6,561 bases of DNA, taken from JBJXFY01 sp046155815. Lineage in GTDB: Bacteria; Verrucomicrobiota; Verrucomicrobiia; Limisphaerales; CAIMTB01. The translations under genes were made by a program, and so were the position numbers. Of this stretch, positions 1 through 6,159 are shown in pieces (within the stretch, counting starts at the first letter, position 1; every line of letters starts with the position of its first letter). The DNA lies in the NCBI GenBank assembly GCA_046155815.1, contig JBJXFY010000431.1, positions 1 through 6,561 of the forward strand, given 5' to 3'. The notes beneath the pieces are model-generated. The model searched no databases. It was not told the DNA's origin and saw nothing but the letters and a program-made list of their open reading frames with translations.

Positions 1-51
1 CAGATGACGGCCGCAGGCGGAAAGGCGAAACGGACGGGCAGGGGGAGGTGA
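1..51 (+). CDS. Possible C-terminal tail of an upstream gene (partial)
   Basis: Reading from base 1, sixteen sense codons end in TGA at 49-51. The tail is basic, finishing KRTGRGR, and third positions are mostly G or C as in the cmr genes. That fits the end of a protein that begins before the window. A second plus-strand frame is also open from base 3 to a TAA at 141-143, but it becomes very arginine-rich and looks less like protein. Neither tail is long enough to identify. If real, the gene runs in the same direction as the Cmr operon and could be another CRISPR-associated gene, but that is only a guess from position. Confidence 0.25.
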   Translation, partial: QMTAAGGKAKRTGRGR

Positions 52-147
52 GTGGCGAATGGGGGATGGGGCGGCACCGGCCGTTCCGCCCTGCCAGGTT
101 CCGTCGGCGAAGGGCACGCGGGTTCCGGGCGGGGCTCGTGTAACTCG

Positions 148-162
148 CCCCTCCGAGAGGGG
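148..162 (+). terminator. Short GC hairpin, weak terminator candidate
   Basis: CCCCTC (148-153) pairs perfectly with GAGGGG (157-162) across a 3-base loop, CGA. No run of T follows, so it is not a standard intrinsic terminator. It lies between the possible upstream tail and the Cmr promoter region. It may be only a by-product of GC-rich DNA. Confidence 0.2.
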
Positions 163-266
163 GACAGAATGGACAGAATCACCGCGGCGCAGACAGGGCC
201 CGCCAACGGTCGGAGAGGGGGGCGGACGCGGCGGCATCCGGCGCGGAGCCATTCCGTCATTCTGTC
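163..266. repeat. Imperfect inverted repeat of GACAGAAT units
   Basis: The left arm (163-179) reads GACAGAATGGACAGAAT, which is two direct copies of GACAGAAT nine bases apart. The right arm (251-266), read on the minus strand, is GACAGAATGACGGAAT. The two arms match with one gap and one mismatch, and the outer 9-mer GACAGAATG is perfect in both. About 70 GC-rich bases separate them. The arms could form a stem, could be paired binding sites for a regulator, or could be the ends of a small dispersed (REP- or MITE-like) element. The right arm abuts the possible -10 box, so an operator role is conceivable. Confidence 0.55.
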
Positions 267-275
267 AAAAAACGC

Positions 276-281
276 TATGAT
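276..281 (+). promoter_or_regulatory. Possible -10 box for the Cmr operon
   Basis: TATGAT matches the sigma-70 -10 consensus at five of six bases and follows an A-run (267-272) in an otherwise GC-rich leader. No good -35 hexamer is visible 16-18 bases upstream. Transcription would start near 288, giving a leader of about 60 bases before the GTG at 348. The assignment rests on the hexamer and position alone. Confidence 0.25.
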
Positions 282-347
282 CGGCAGGGATTCCGCACTT
301 TGGGATTGCATTGCCGTCCGCCGTCTAGACCCTGTGCGAGATTTCCC

Positions 348-2090
348 GTGTCAAGGAGCCTCCTCAAGCTGCAGATCGGGCCGGTGCAGGAGTTCATCGC
401 GCAGGCGCGCAGCACGCGCGACCTGTGGAGCGGGAGCTACCTGCTCTCGTGGCTGATGGCGGCGGGTCTCGTCAAGCTGACCGCGGAGTTGAAGTCCGAA
501 TGCCGACTCACTCCCCAAGATGCGGAACGGGCGGTCATTTTTCCGAGCCTGGACGAGCAGCCGCTCTACCGATTCCGGCGCGATGCCCCCGAATCGAACA
601 CGGAACGACGCGCGGTTCTGACCCCTAACATTCCGAACCTGCTGGTCGCCCTGCTGCCCATGGAGGACACCGCGGCCCACCGGCTGGCAACCGTGCTGAA
701 AAGGACAATTGAGGACGAGTGGCGGAGGCTGTCCGATGCGGTTTGGAGCAGGCTGACGGAAGAGAACCTGGTCGGCCCCGACATGGCGGACCGATTCCAC
801 CGCCAGCGCGACCGGTTCCTGTCCGTCACCTGGCAGGTAACCGCCCACAACAGCGACTACGCGGCGGCCAGCCAGCTCAACGCGTGGCAGCTTGATGCCG
901 TTCGCCAGACCCGTGACTTTTCGTCGTGGGCACCGGGGCGGTGGGAGGCCGGCGAGGATTATCGGAAGGACTTTCTCACTGGGCGCGAGGAGGTGATCTG
1001 CGGTGGAGCCAAATGGTGGAGGGAGAAGCTGGCCCCGCTCGGCGGCTTCTGGCCGGCCGCCTTTCGCAAGCGTCAAGCCGGCGACCTGTACGGGGCGATC
1101 ACGCTGATCAAGCGGCTATGGTACCGGACCTACCTGTACGATCCGCCGTGGAACCTCAAGGTCAGCCAGACGCTGCCGCTGCCCGGCACCCGCCAACTGG
1201 CGGCCGGAATGCCCGATGCCGAGGAGGATGACGAGGCCGACCTTCCCGGCGACGAGGACCGCTATTTCGCCGTGCTGGCCATGGATGGCGATGACATGGG
1301 CCGATGGTTGAGCGGCGCGAAGAGCCTGCCGGTCACGGAAGCGGATCATCGTCAGTTCAGCGCCAGACTTAGCCGGTTTGCGTCCGATCGCGCCGGCCAG
1401 ATCGTCCGCCAGCACGAAGGGCGGCTTATCTACGCGGGCGGCGATGATGCGCTGGCGCTGCTGCCCGCCCAGACGGCCATCGCCTGCGGGGCCGCGCTGC
1501 GCGGCGGTTTTCGTGATGCGATGCAGCCGGACTTCGAGGTTTCGACGGGCATCGCCGTCGCGCATTACAAGGCTCCCCTGCAGGATGTTATCCGGGCCGC
1601 CCGCGACGCGGAGCGCCGGGCCAAGGCCCAGCCCAACAAGGCGGCGCTGGCTGTTTCCCTGCTCAAGCGCAGCGGGGAGATCACGGAATGGACCTGCCGT
1701 TGGGCGGACCAAGGACTGGAATTCTACACCGCTCTTGCCGACGCCCTTGCGGCGAAGCAGTTCAGTTCCCGGCTGCCGCACCGGCTTGTGAGATTGCTGA
1801 CGCCCTACCGGACCGATGTCATCGTGGATGGTCGGCGGAAGGTAGCCGATGCGAAGGGCTTTGACCCCCTGCCAGTGATCGCGGCGGAACTGACAGAGGT
1901 TTTGGACCGCCAACGGGGGCGAAAATGGAAACATGAAGTCGCCGCCGGCCTCGCGAAGCTGGCCGGGATTCACTTGGATCGCCTGAGGCAGAAGTCCGAC
2001 GGCGACGCCATTAACGCCCCGTTGCGTGCCTTCATCGGGCTGGCGCAGACGGTGGCCTTCAACCACCGCAACCGTCGTCCAGACGCCTGA
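348..2090 (+). CDS. cmr2: Cas10/Cmr2, type III-B large subunit, HD-less with intact GGDD cyclase motif
   Basis: This is the large subunit of the Cmr complex. It binds the crRNA 5'-handle end with Cmr3 and, when target RNA is bound, its palm domain makes cyclic oligoadenylate from ATP. Seen in the 580-residue product: the family opening LLKLQIGPVQEFIAQAR at 5-21, followed by TRDLWSGSYLLSWL (23-36); the first palm motif MDGDDMG at 312-318; and the catalytic GGDD at 364-367 in YAGGDDALALLP. No His-Asp pair occurs, so the N-terminal HD nuclease domain of longer homologues is missing. The zinc-knuckle region before LIKR (253-256) keeps a single cysteine (C218). I chose GTG 348 because the family opening follows within five residues. 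A TTG at 300, with AGGGA at 286-290, would add 16 residues, but that segment has poor GC at third positions and no family match. The frame is open back to 144 with no other ATG or GTG. The stop lies 3 bases before the cmr3 ATG. Confidence 0.95.
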   Translation: MSRSLLKLQIGPVQEFIAQARSTRDLWSGSYLLSWLMAAGLVKLTAELKSECRLTPQDAERAVIFPSLDEQPLYRFRRDAPESNTERRAVLTPNIPNLLVALLPMEDTAAHRLATVLKRTIEDEWRRLSDAVWSRLTEENLVGPDMADRFHRQRDRFLSVTWQVTAHNSDYAAASQLNAWQLDAVRQTRDFSSWAPGRWEAGEDYRKDFLTGREEVICGGAKWWREKLAPLGGFWPAAFRKRQAGDLYGAITLIKRLWYRTYLYDPPWNLKVSQTLPLPGTRQLAAGMPDAEEDDEADLPGDEDRYFAVLAMDGDDMGRWLSGAKSLPVTEADHRQFSARLSRFASDRAGQIVRQHEGRLIYAGGDDALALLPAQTAIACGAALRGGFRDAMQPDFEVSTGIAVAHYKAPLQDVIRAARDAERRAKAQPNKAALAVSLLKRSGEITEWTCRWADQGLEFYTALADALAAKQFSSRLPHRLVRLLTPYRTDVIVDGRRKVADAKGFDPLPVIAAELTEVLDRQRGRKWKHEVAAGLAKLAGIHLDRLRQKSDGDAINAPLRAFIGLAQTVAFNHRNRRPDA

Positions 2091-2093
2091 GCC

Positions 2094-3572
2094 ATGCCTG
2101 CCATCCTGCTTCGTCCAAACGATGTGCTTTTCTTCCGCGACGGCCGTCCGATGGACGGCGCGTCAAGCGGGCATGGGGCGGCCTGGCCGTTGCCGCATGT
2201 CATCAGCGCCGCCCTGCACGCCGCCCTGCACCGGGCGTTTATCTCCAGAAATGAGGGCGGCGAAACGTCACCGGCCGGTGTCGGACGCAGCCATGCCCCG
2301 GCGCGGGGAACCGGCAGGAATCGGATCTATGGGGACCAGAACGGGCCGCTCCGCCACTTCACCGATTTTTGGAGCGCCGGACCCTATCCCGTGAGTTCGG
2401 GGCGCTGGTTCTTTCCCCGTCCGGCGGATGCCCAGGCAGCGGACTCCGCGCAGCCGACGCTTCTTCCGTTTGCTCCGGGAGACGGCGCCCGCTGGCAGGG
2501 AAGCAGCCTGCCATGCCCGCTGAGCTACCCGGTGGCGGACACCGCCCCGCCCTCCAAGCAAAAGCCCAAGGCTTGGTTCAGCCGGACGGCTTGGGACGCC
2601 TACCTCGGCACGGGACGGGTTGTGACGACCGCCGCGGACTTCGCAGCGGATGATGAATTCTCAGACACCGAACACTCAATCGGCATCGAAATCGAGGACA
2701 GCACCCAGACCACCGGAAGCGGGGACGCTGAAGGCAGGTTTTATTCGGCTCACTACCTCCGCCTGCGGGAGGGTGCTCACGGTGACATCCGCCTCGGCCT
2801 GCTGGCGGGGGATGCCGGCGGCGACGGGACGATTGCAGGACTTTTCCCGGGCAATCGCGGCTGCATCATTGTCGGCGGACAGCAGCGTGTTTGCGGCGTT
2901 GAAGTGAGGCCATCCTCGGAGGCGCTTCCGCTGCCTGCCGGGATCACGGACCCGCAATTGCTGAGGCGCGATTCCTCCTCCGGGGCCTACTGGGTGAAAT
3001 GGGTACTGCTGTCTCCCGCTCTGTGGCCGGAGATCCCGGAGGGCAACGACGCCCAAAGCAGGACGCTTCCAGCACATCAAGGCGGCTGGCTGCCCAACTG
3101 GATTCACCCTGGCACGGGCGTGGTCCAGCTTTGCGTTCCCGCGTTGCGTGCGGCCGGTCAATCGCGCCGGCTCTGGCGCGAGGGCCGGCGCAGTTCCCTG
3201 GTGGGCCAACTGGTCGCGGCCCTCGTGCCCAAGCCGCTGGTGCTGACGGGCTGGTCCCTTGGGGATCAAGCGGGCGCTGCGGGCAAAGCTGACGACCTAA
3301 TGCGCCCCAGAGGGGCCAAGTCCACCCAGCTCGCCGTTCCTGCCGGAGCTGTTTACTACTTTAAGGTGGATGCCGCCCAAGGCGACGACCCCGCCGCCCA
3401 CGTCCGCCGGTTTCTCGCCGCCATGAATTGGCACGGCCCCGAGGTCGGTCTTCGGATCAGGAACCGACGAAGTTCCCTTCTGGGTGAAAAGGGATTTGGC
3501 CTTGGCGTGTGCGGCACTTGGGAACCACTCGCCACGCCACCGCCACACGTCGCTTCCCCGCCCAGCGCCTGA
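2094..3572 (+). CDS. cmr3: Cmr3, RAMP subunit capping the crRNA 5' end (long form)
   Basis: Cmr3 is a Cas5-like RAMP protein that pairs with Cmr2 and holds the 8-nt 5' handle of the crRNA. The 492-residue product begins with the family signature FFRDGRPMDG at 13-22, followed by a PLPHVISAALHAAL segment. In the middle, IGIEIEDSTQTT (196-207), then EGRFYSAHYLRL, matches the usual Cmr3 pattern of a Gly-Ile strand, a Thr-rich turn and an (L/F)Y...RL strand. The C terminus carries the glycine-rich RAMP loop GEKGFGLGVCGTW (464-476) and a Pro-rich tail. From memory Cmr3 is often 300-400 residues, so this copy is long; extra sequence seems to lie around 57-110 (polar, Gly/Arg-rich) and 220-400. The ATG follows the cmr2 stop by 3 bases without a clear ribosome-binding site, which suggests coupled translation. 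The end matches the family and I see no frameshift. Confidence 0.9.
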   Translation: MPAILLRPNDVLFFRDGRPMDGASSGHGAAWPLPHVISAALHAALHRAFISRNEGGETSPAGVGRSHAPARGTGRNRIYGDQNGPLRHFTDFWSAGPYPVSSGRWFFPRPADAQAADSAQPTLLPFAPGDGARWQGSSLPCPLSYPVADTAPPSKQKPKAWFSRTAWDAYLGTGRVVTTAADFAADDEFSDTEHSIGIEIEDSTQTTGSGDAEGRFYSAHYLRLREGAHGDIRLGLLAGDAGGDGTIAGLFPGNRGCIIVGGQQRVCGVEVRPSSEALPLPAGITDPQLLRRDSSSGAYWVKWVLLSPALWPEIPEGNDAQSRTLPAHQGGWLPNWIHPGTGVVQLCVPALRAAGQSRRLWREGRRSSLVGQLVAALVPKPLVLTGWSLGDQAGAAGKADDLMRPRGAKSTQLAVPAGAVYYFKVDAAQGDDPAAHVRRFLAAMNWHGPEVGLRIRNRRSSLLGEKGFGLGVCGTWEPLATPPPHVASPPSA

Positions 3573-3574
3573 TG
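3570..3574 (+). promoter_or_regulatory. TGATG stop/start overlap at the cmr3-cmr4 junction
   Basis: The TGA of cmr3 (3570-3572) shares its last base with an ATG (3572-3574) in the cmr4 frame. The better family start is the ATG at 3590. Neither ATG has a Shine-Dalgarno sequence, so ribosomes that finish cmr3 probably re-initiate at one of the two. Starting at 3572 would add MSPTPA to the N terminus of Cmr4. Confidence 0.5.
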
Positions 3575-3589
3575 TCACCAACGCCCGCC

Positions 3590-4414
3590 ATGACCACCAG
3601 ACTCCTCCATCTCTTCACCCGCACGCCGCTCCACGTCGGGGCCGGTGCCAGCGTCGGGGCCATTGACCAGCCCGTGCAGCGCGAGCGCCACACCGGCTTC
3701 CCCATCATCCCCGGCAGCAGCATCAAGGGAGTGCTCCGCGATCACCTCAAGTCTCTGGGACCGGACGTTCTTAACGATCTCTTCGGGAAGGGGGACGAAA
3801 AGGAGCCCTTTACCGCGGGCAAGATCAGCTTCGGTGAGGCACGACTGCTTGCTTTTCCAATCCGCTCCGCCAAGGGCGCCTTCGCGCTCGCAACCTCGGG
3901 GCTCGCGCTGCGCCGCTTCGCGCGTGACGCCGGATTAGCGCTCGCCATCCCTCAGCCGCCGGCTGACCTTACGTGCCTCGCCGGCGACAAGCTTGTCATT
4001 CAGGGCAAGGCCGCCGTGCTGGAAGAGTATCGCTTCGAGCGCACCGGCCCGTTTCCGCCCGACTGGGAGGTGAAGCTCACTGGTCTGCTGGACGACGCCG
4101 TGCTGGCTGGGGCGGCCGGACGCTTTGTACTGCTCTCCGATGGCGACTTGTCGCACTTCGCGGTCAATGCCTGCCAGGTCAGCCAACATGTGCGGATTGT
4201 TGACGCGACCGGCACGGCTGACTCTGAAGGGGGTGGTCTGTTCAATGAAGAGACCGTCCCATCCGAAACGCTGTTCTATGCGCCGTTGACGGTCATGCCG
4301 CGCGGCGCTGAACAAAATGCGGTCTTTGACAGGCTCAGTTCCGAACAACTGGTCCAGTTCGGCGGTGGCGGCACCACCGGCCTGGGCTTCTGCACGGTCA
4401 AGCTGGCCGTCTAA
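3590..4414 (+). CDS. cmr4: Cmr4, backbone RAMP and target-RNA endonuclease
   Basis: Cmr4 is the Cas7-like backbone subunit. It is present in several copies along the crRNA and cuts bound target RNA at 6-nt intervals. The 274-residue product opens with TPLHVGAGASVGAIDQPVQRER, the family pattern in which the aspartate of the loop is the catalytic residue. Counting from ATG 3590 that residue is D26, the same number as the known cleavage aspartate of Pyrococcus furiosus Cmr4, and this is why I prefer this start over ATG 3572. The RAMP motif FPIIPGSSIKGVLR follows at 37-50 and the glycine-rich loop GGGGTTGLGF at 258-267. Length is normal for the family. The RNase is predicted to be active. The TAA (4412-4414) overlaps the ribosome-binding site of cmr5. 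Confidence 0.93.
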   Translation: MTTRLLHLFTRTPLHVGAGASVGAIDQPVQRERHTGFPIIPGSSIKGVLRDHLKSLGPDVLNDLFGKGDEKEPFTAGKISFGEARLLAFPIRSAKGAFALATSGLALRRFARDAGLALAIPQPPADLTCLAGDKLVIQGKAAVLEEYRFERTGPFPPDWEVKLTGLLDDAVLAGAAGRFVLLSDGDLSHFAVNACQVSQHVRIVDATGTADSEGGGLFNEETVPSETLFYAPLTVMPRGAEQNAVFDRLSSEQLVQFGGGGTTGLGFCTVKLAV

Positions 4415-4418
4415 GGAG
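4413..4418 (+). promoter_or_regulatory. Strong ribosome-binding site for cmr5
   Basis: AAGGAG, overlapping the cmr4 stop codon TAA, sits 8 bases before the cmr5 ATG at 4427. It is the best Shine-Dalgarno match at any gene start in the operon. cmr6 has a weaker AGGAAAGG (4769-4776), and the other starts have nothing clear. This may help supply Cmr5, a multi-copy subunit. Confidence 0.7.
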
Positions 4419-4426
4419 AATGCACC

Positions 4427-4780
4427 ATGCAAAACCTCGAACAAGTCCGCGCCCGCAATGCCCTCAAGCTTGGCCCTGTCGCCGGTGACAAGGGCGGCGA
4501 GGTCATCAAGAAGGTGGCGCCGCTGATCCTCAACCACGGCCTGCTCGCCACCGCCGCCTACTCGTTCACCGAGAAGGAGGGCTGGCAGAAGGTCTTCGAC
4601 GCGATTGCGTGCCATCTGGCCGACCGGGACATCGCCATCGTGCCCGGCTCCGTCACCGACCGTCAGACGTTGATGACGTTCCTCACAGACAGGGCCACGA
4701 CGAGTGAAACATTGAAGCTCGCGACCCATGAGACGATGGCGTGGCTGGCCTTTGCACGGCGGTTCTCCAGGAAAGGCTGA
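4427..4780 (+). CDS. cmr5: Cmr5, small helical subunit of the Cmr filament
   Basis: Cmr5 is the small all-helical subunit that forms the second filament of the complex. It contacts Cmr4 and helps hold the crRNA-target duplex. The 117-residue product is of normal length. It starts MQNLEQVRARNAL (1-13), the usual Leu-Glu-Gln...Arg-Ala opening, and has the conserved block VAPLILNHGLLATAAYSF (30-46), which matches the family pattern of a Pro, then Ile/Leu, Asn-Gly-Leu and Ala-Thr. The rest is predicted helix with a basic end (ARRFSRKG). The start is secure: a strong Shine-Dalgarno lies 8 bases upstream. Cmr5 sequences diverge a lot, so the call rests on these two motifs together with size and position between cmr4 and cmr6. 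Confidence 0.9.
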   Translation: MQNLEQVRARNALKLGPVAGDKGGEVIKKVAPLILNHGLLATAAYSFTEKEGWQKVFDAIACHLADRDIAIVPGSVTDRQTLMTFLTDRATTSETLKLATHETMAWLAFARRFSRKG

Positions 4781-4782
4781 GC

Positions 4783-6159
4783 ATGGCGCGCATTCCGATG
4801 GCGGGTGACGTGGCGGATCTGATCGGCGAGGCCGCCGACAAGGTCGAGAACCGCAGCCTGCTGCTCGACAAGTTCGTGTTTCACAAGCGGTGGCCCGTCG
4901 CAACCGACTCCGAAGGCAGGGATGTGAAATGGGATGAGGCTTCCCGGTGGAGTTTCCTCCGGATTGCGGACGGAGCCGCCCAACTTCTGAACCGTGAGGC
5001 CGACAAGAAGCGGCACAGTGCGCGCGGCTTCAATGTTTCCCCCGACAACCAGGAGCGGTACCTCGCCGAGTCGGCCGTCGCGGAATCGCTGGCCCGAGTC
5101 TCGTGGGACACCAAGGACCTGGCCAGCCTCCGTGCCCGGCACACCCGGCGTTTTCTCGGGCTCTTTCGTTCGGCCTACGGCGACCGTGCGGCAGTCACCA
5201 TCGGGCAGTTGGAGGGCCGCCTCGCAATCAATCTGGCCGACGGCCTGATTCAGAATACAGGCATCAGCCTGGACCGCCTGTTCGGCCTGCCGTTCATCCC
5301 CGGCTCCGCCATCAAGGGTGTCTGCCGCCACACCGCCCTGGAGGAATTGAAGGCCGCGCCCGCGGGACCGCGGACGGAAATCTTCATGCGGTTCCGCGCC
5401 GTTTTTGGCACCGCCGACAACGACTTTGAGAACGGCGAGCTGCGGCCGTTCCGACAAATGCTCGGCGATTTTCCGGAAAACCAGAAAGGGGCGGTGGCCT
5501 TCCTTCCCGCCTATCCGGTGAACGAAGCCCGCGTGGTCGTGGACCTCACCAATGTGCATCATCCCGAGTACTATCGTACCGGCCGGCCCGAAGACCTGTC
5601 GGTTGAACGTCCGCTGCCCAATCCATTTCCCGCCGTCGAGACCGGCGCCCAGTTTGCCTTCTGCCTCGTGCTGAACGGCATTTCCGAGGAACCGGCGCTG
5701 CTGCCCGCCGCCGTCCGCTGGCTGGAAACGGCCCTGACGGTCCGGGGGCTGGGCGCCAAGACCGCGTCCGGCTATGGCTGGTTCTCACTCCGGCCTGACG
5801 TTCTGCGGCAGATCGAGGCGGACGAACGCCACGAGGCCGAGGTTCTCACGGCCAGGGCCACGCAGGAAGCCGAAGCGCGGGCCAAAGCTGAGGCGGAGGC
5901 CCGCCGGCTGCAGGAGATGCCGGAAGACGAACGGGCGCGCGAACGCTTCAAGGCGCTGCCACCGGAGGAGTTCGCCAAGCAGGCATCCGCACTGGCCACG
6001 CTGGGTGCCGCCGAACAGAAGGGCCTGCTACTGGCCCTGCTCACGCCGGAGAAGCGCGAAACTTGGAAGGCCTGGAAGAAGAGCGACAAGCCCGCCAACA
6101 AGGCGCGGGTCGAGGCGGCGCTGAAGCTGGCCGCCGCGTTCGGGGTGCCGCTGCCATGA
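4783..6159 (+). CDS. cmr6: Cmr6, RAMP subunit near the crRNA 3' end, with a charged helical C-terminal extension
   Basis: Cmr6 is a Cas7-like RAMP protein that sits with Cmr1 at the crRNA 3' end of the complex. The 458-residue product has an N-terminal part without a motif I know, then the family block of GRLAIN, IQNTGISLDRLFGLPF and IPGSAIKGVCR (173-182, the RAMP motif also seen in Cmr4), and the glycine-rich loop GAKTASGYGWF at 324-334. The RAMP fold appears to end near residue 336. Residues 343-378 form a Glu/Ala/Arg-rich stretch likely to be one long charged helix or coiled coil. Residues 380-458 look like a small helical bundle with a Lys-rich segment (WKAWKKSDKPANKAR). This adds about 120 residues to the usual core. 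ATG 4783 follows the cmr5 stop by 2 bases and has AGGAAAGG at 4769-4776. A GTG at 4741 in the same frame lies inside cmr5 and is unlikely to be the start. Confidence 0.92.
   Translation: MARIPMAGDVADLIGEAADKVENRSLLLDKFVFHKRWPVATDSEGRDVKWDEASRWSFLRIADGAAQLLNREADKKRHSARGFNVSPDNQERYLAESAVAESLARVSWDTKDLASLRARHTRRFLGLFRSAYGDRAAVTIGQLEGRLAINLADGLIQNTGISLDRLFGLPFIPGSAIKGVCRHTALEELKAAPAGPRTEIFMRFRAVFGTADNDFENGELRPFRQMLGDFPENQKGAVAFLPAYPVNEARVVVDLTNVHHPEYYRTGRPEDLSVERPLPNPFPAVETGAQFAFCLVLNGISEEPALLPAAVRWLETALTVRGLGAKTASGYGWFSLRPDVLRQIEADERHEAEVLTARATQEAEARAKAEAEARRLQEMPEDERARERFKALPPEEFAKQASALATLGAAEQKGLLLALLTPEKRETWKAWKKSDKPANKARVEAALKLAAAFGVPLP

Larger units (their letters stand above)
52..347. other. 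Non-coding leader region upstream of the Cmr operon
   Basis: I see no convincing gene here. Short open frames exist, but they are arginine- and glycine-rich, overlap each other and match no family I know. The stretch holds a G-rich patch (36-71, starting inside the preceding tail), a 6-bp GC hairpin (148-162), an imperfect inverted repeat of GACAGAAT-type units (163-266) and a possible -10 hexamer (276-281). There is no CRISPR repeat-spacer pattern. Confidence 0.6.

Noticed and set aside
97..127. Repeated GGTTCCG (97-103 and 121-127) as a possible start of a CRISPR array or attachment site
   Set aside because: There are only two 7-base copies without regular spacing or longer identity, easily explained by base composition.
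52..456. Plus-strand open frame covering the leader and the start of cmr2
   Set aside because: The product is Arg/Ser/Gly-rich and low in complexity. It runs through the inverted repeat and overlaps the conserved Cas10 start in another frame.
1131..1148. YLYDPPW in Cas10 (262-268), which resembles the HDPP signature of the Cas10 HD domain
   Set aside because: The His is replaced by Tyr, the segment lies in the middle of the protein just before the palm rather than at the N terminus, and no second metal-ligand motif accompanies it.
1116..2066. Minus-strand open frame (316 codons) opposite cmr2
   Set aside because: It is a shadow of the Cas10 palm region, whose plus-strand motifs GGDD and MDGDDMG are unmistakable; the antisense translation shows no recognisable domain.
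3935..4903. Long minus-strand open frame (322 codons) opposite cmr4, cmr5 and the start of cmr6
   Set aside because: It spans three well-supported genes, its translation is Arg/Gly-rich with no family motif, and such antisense frames are common in GC-rich coding DNA.
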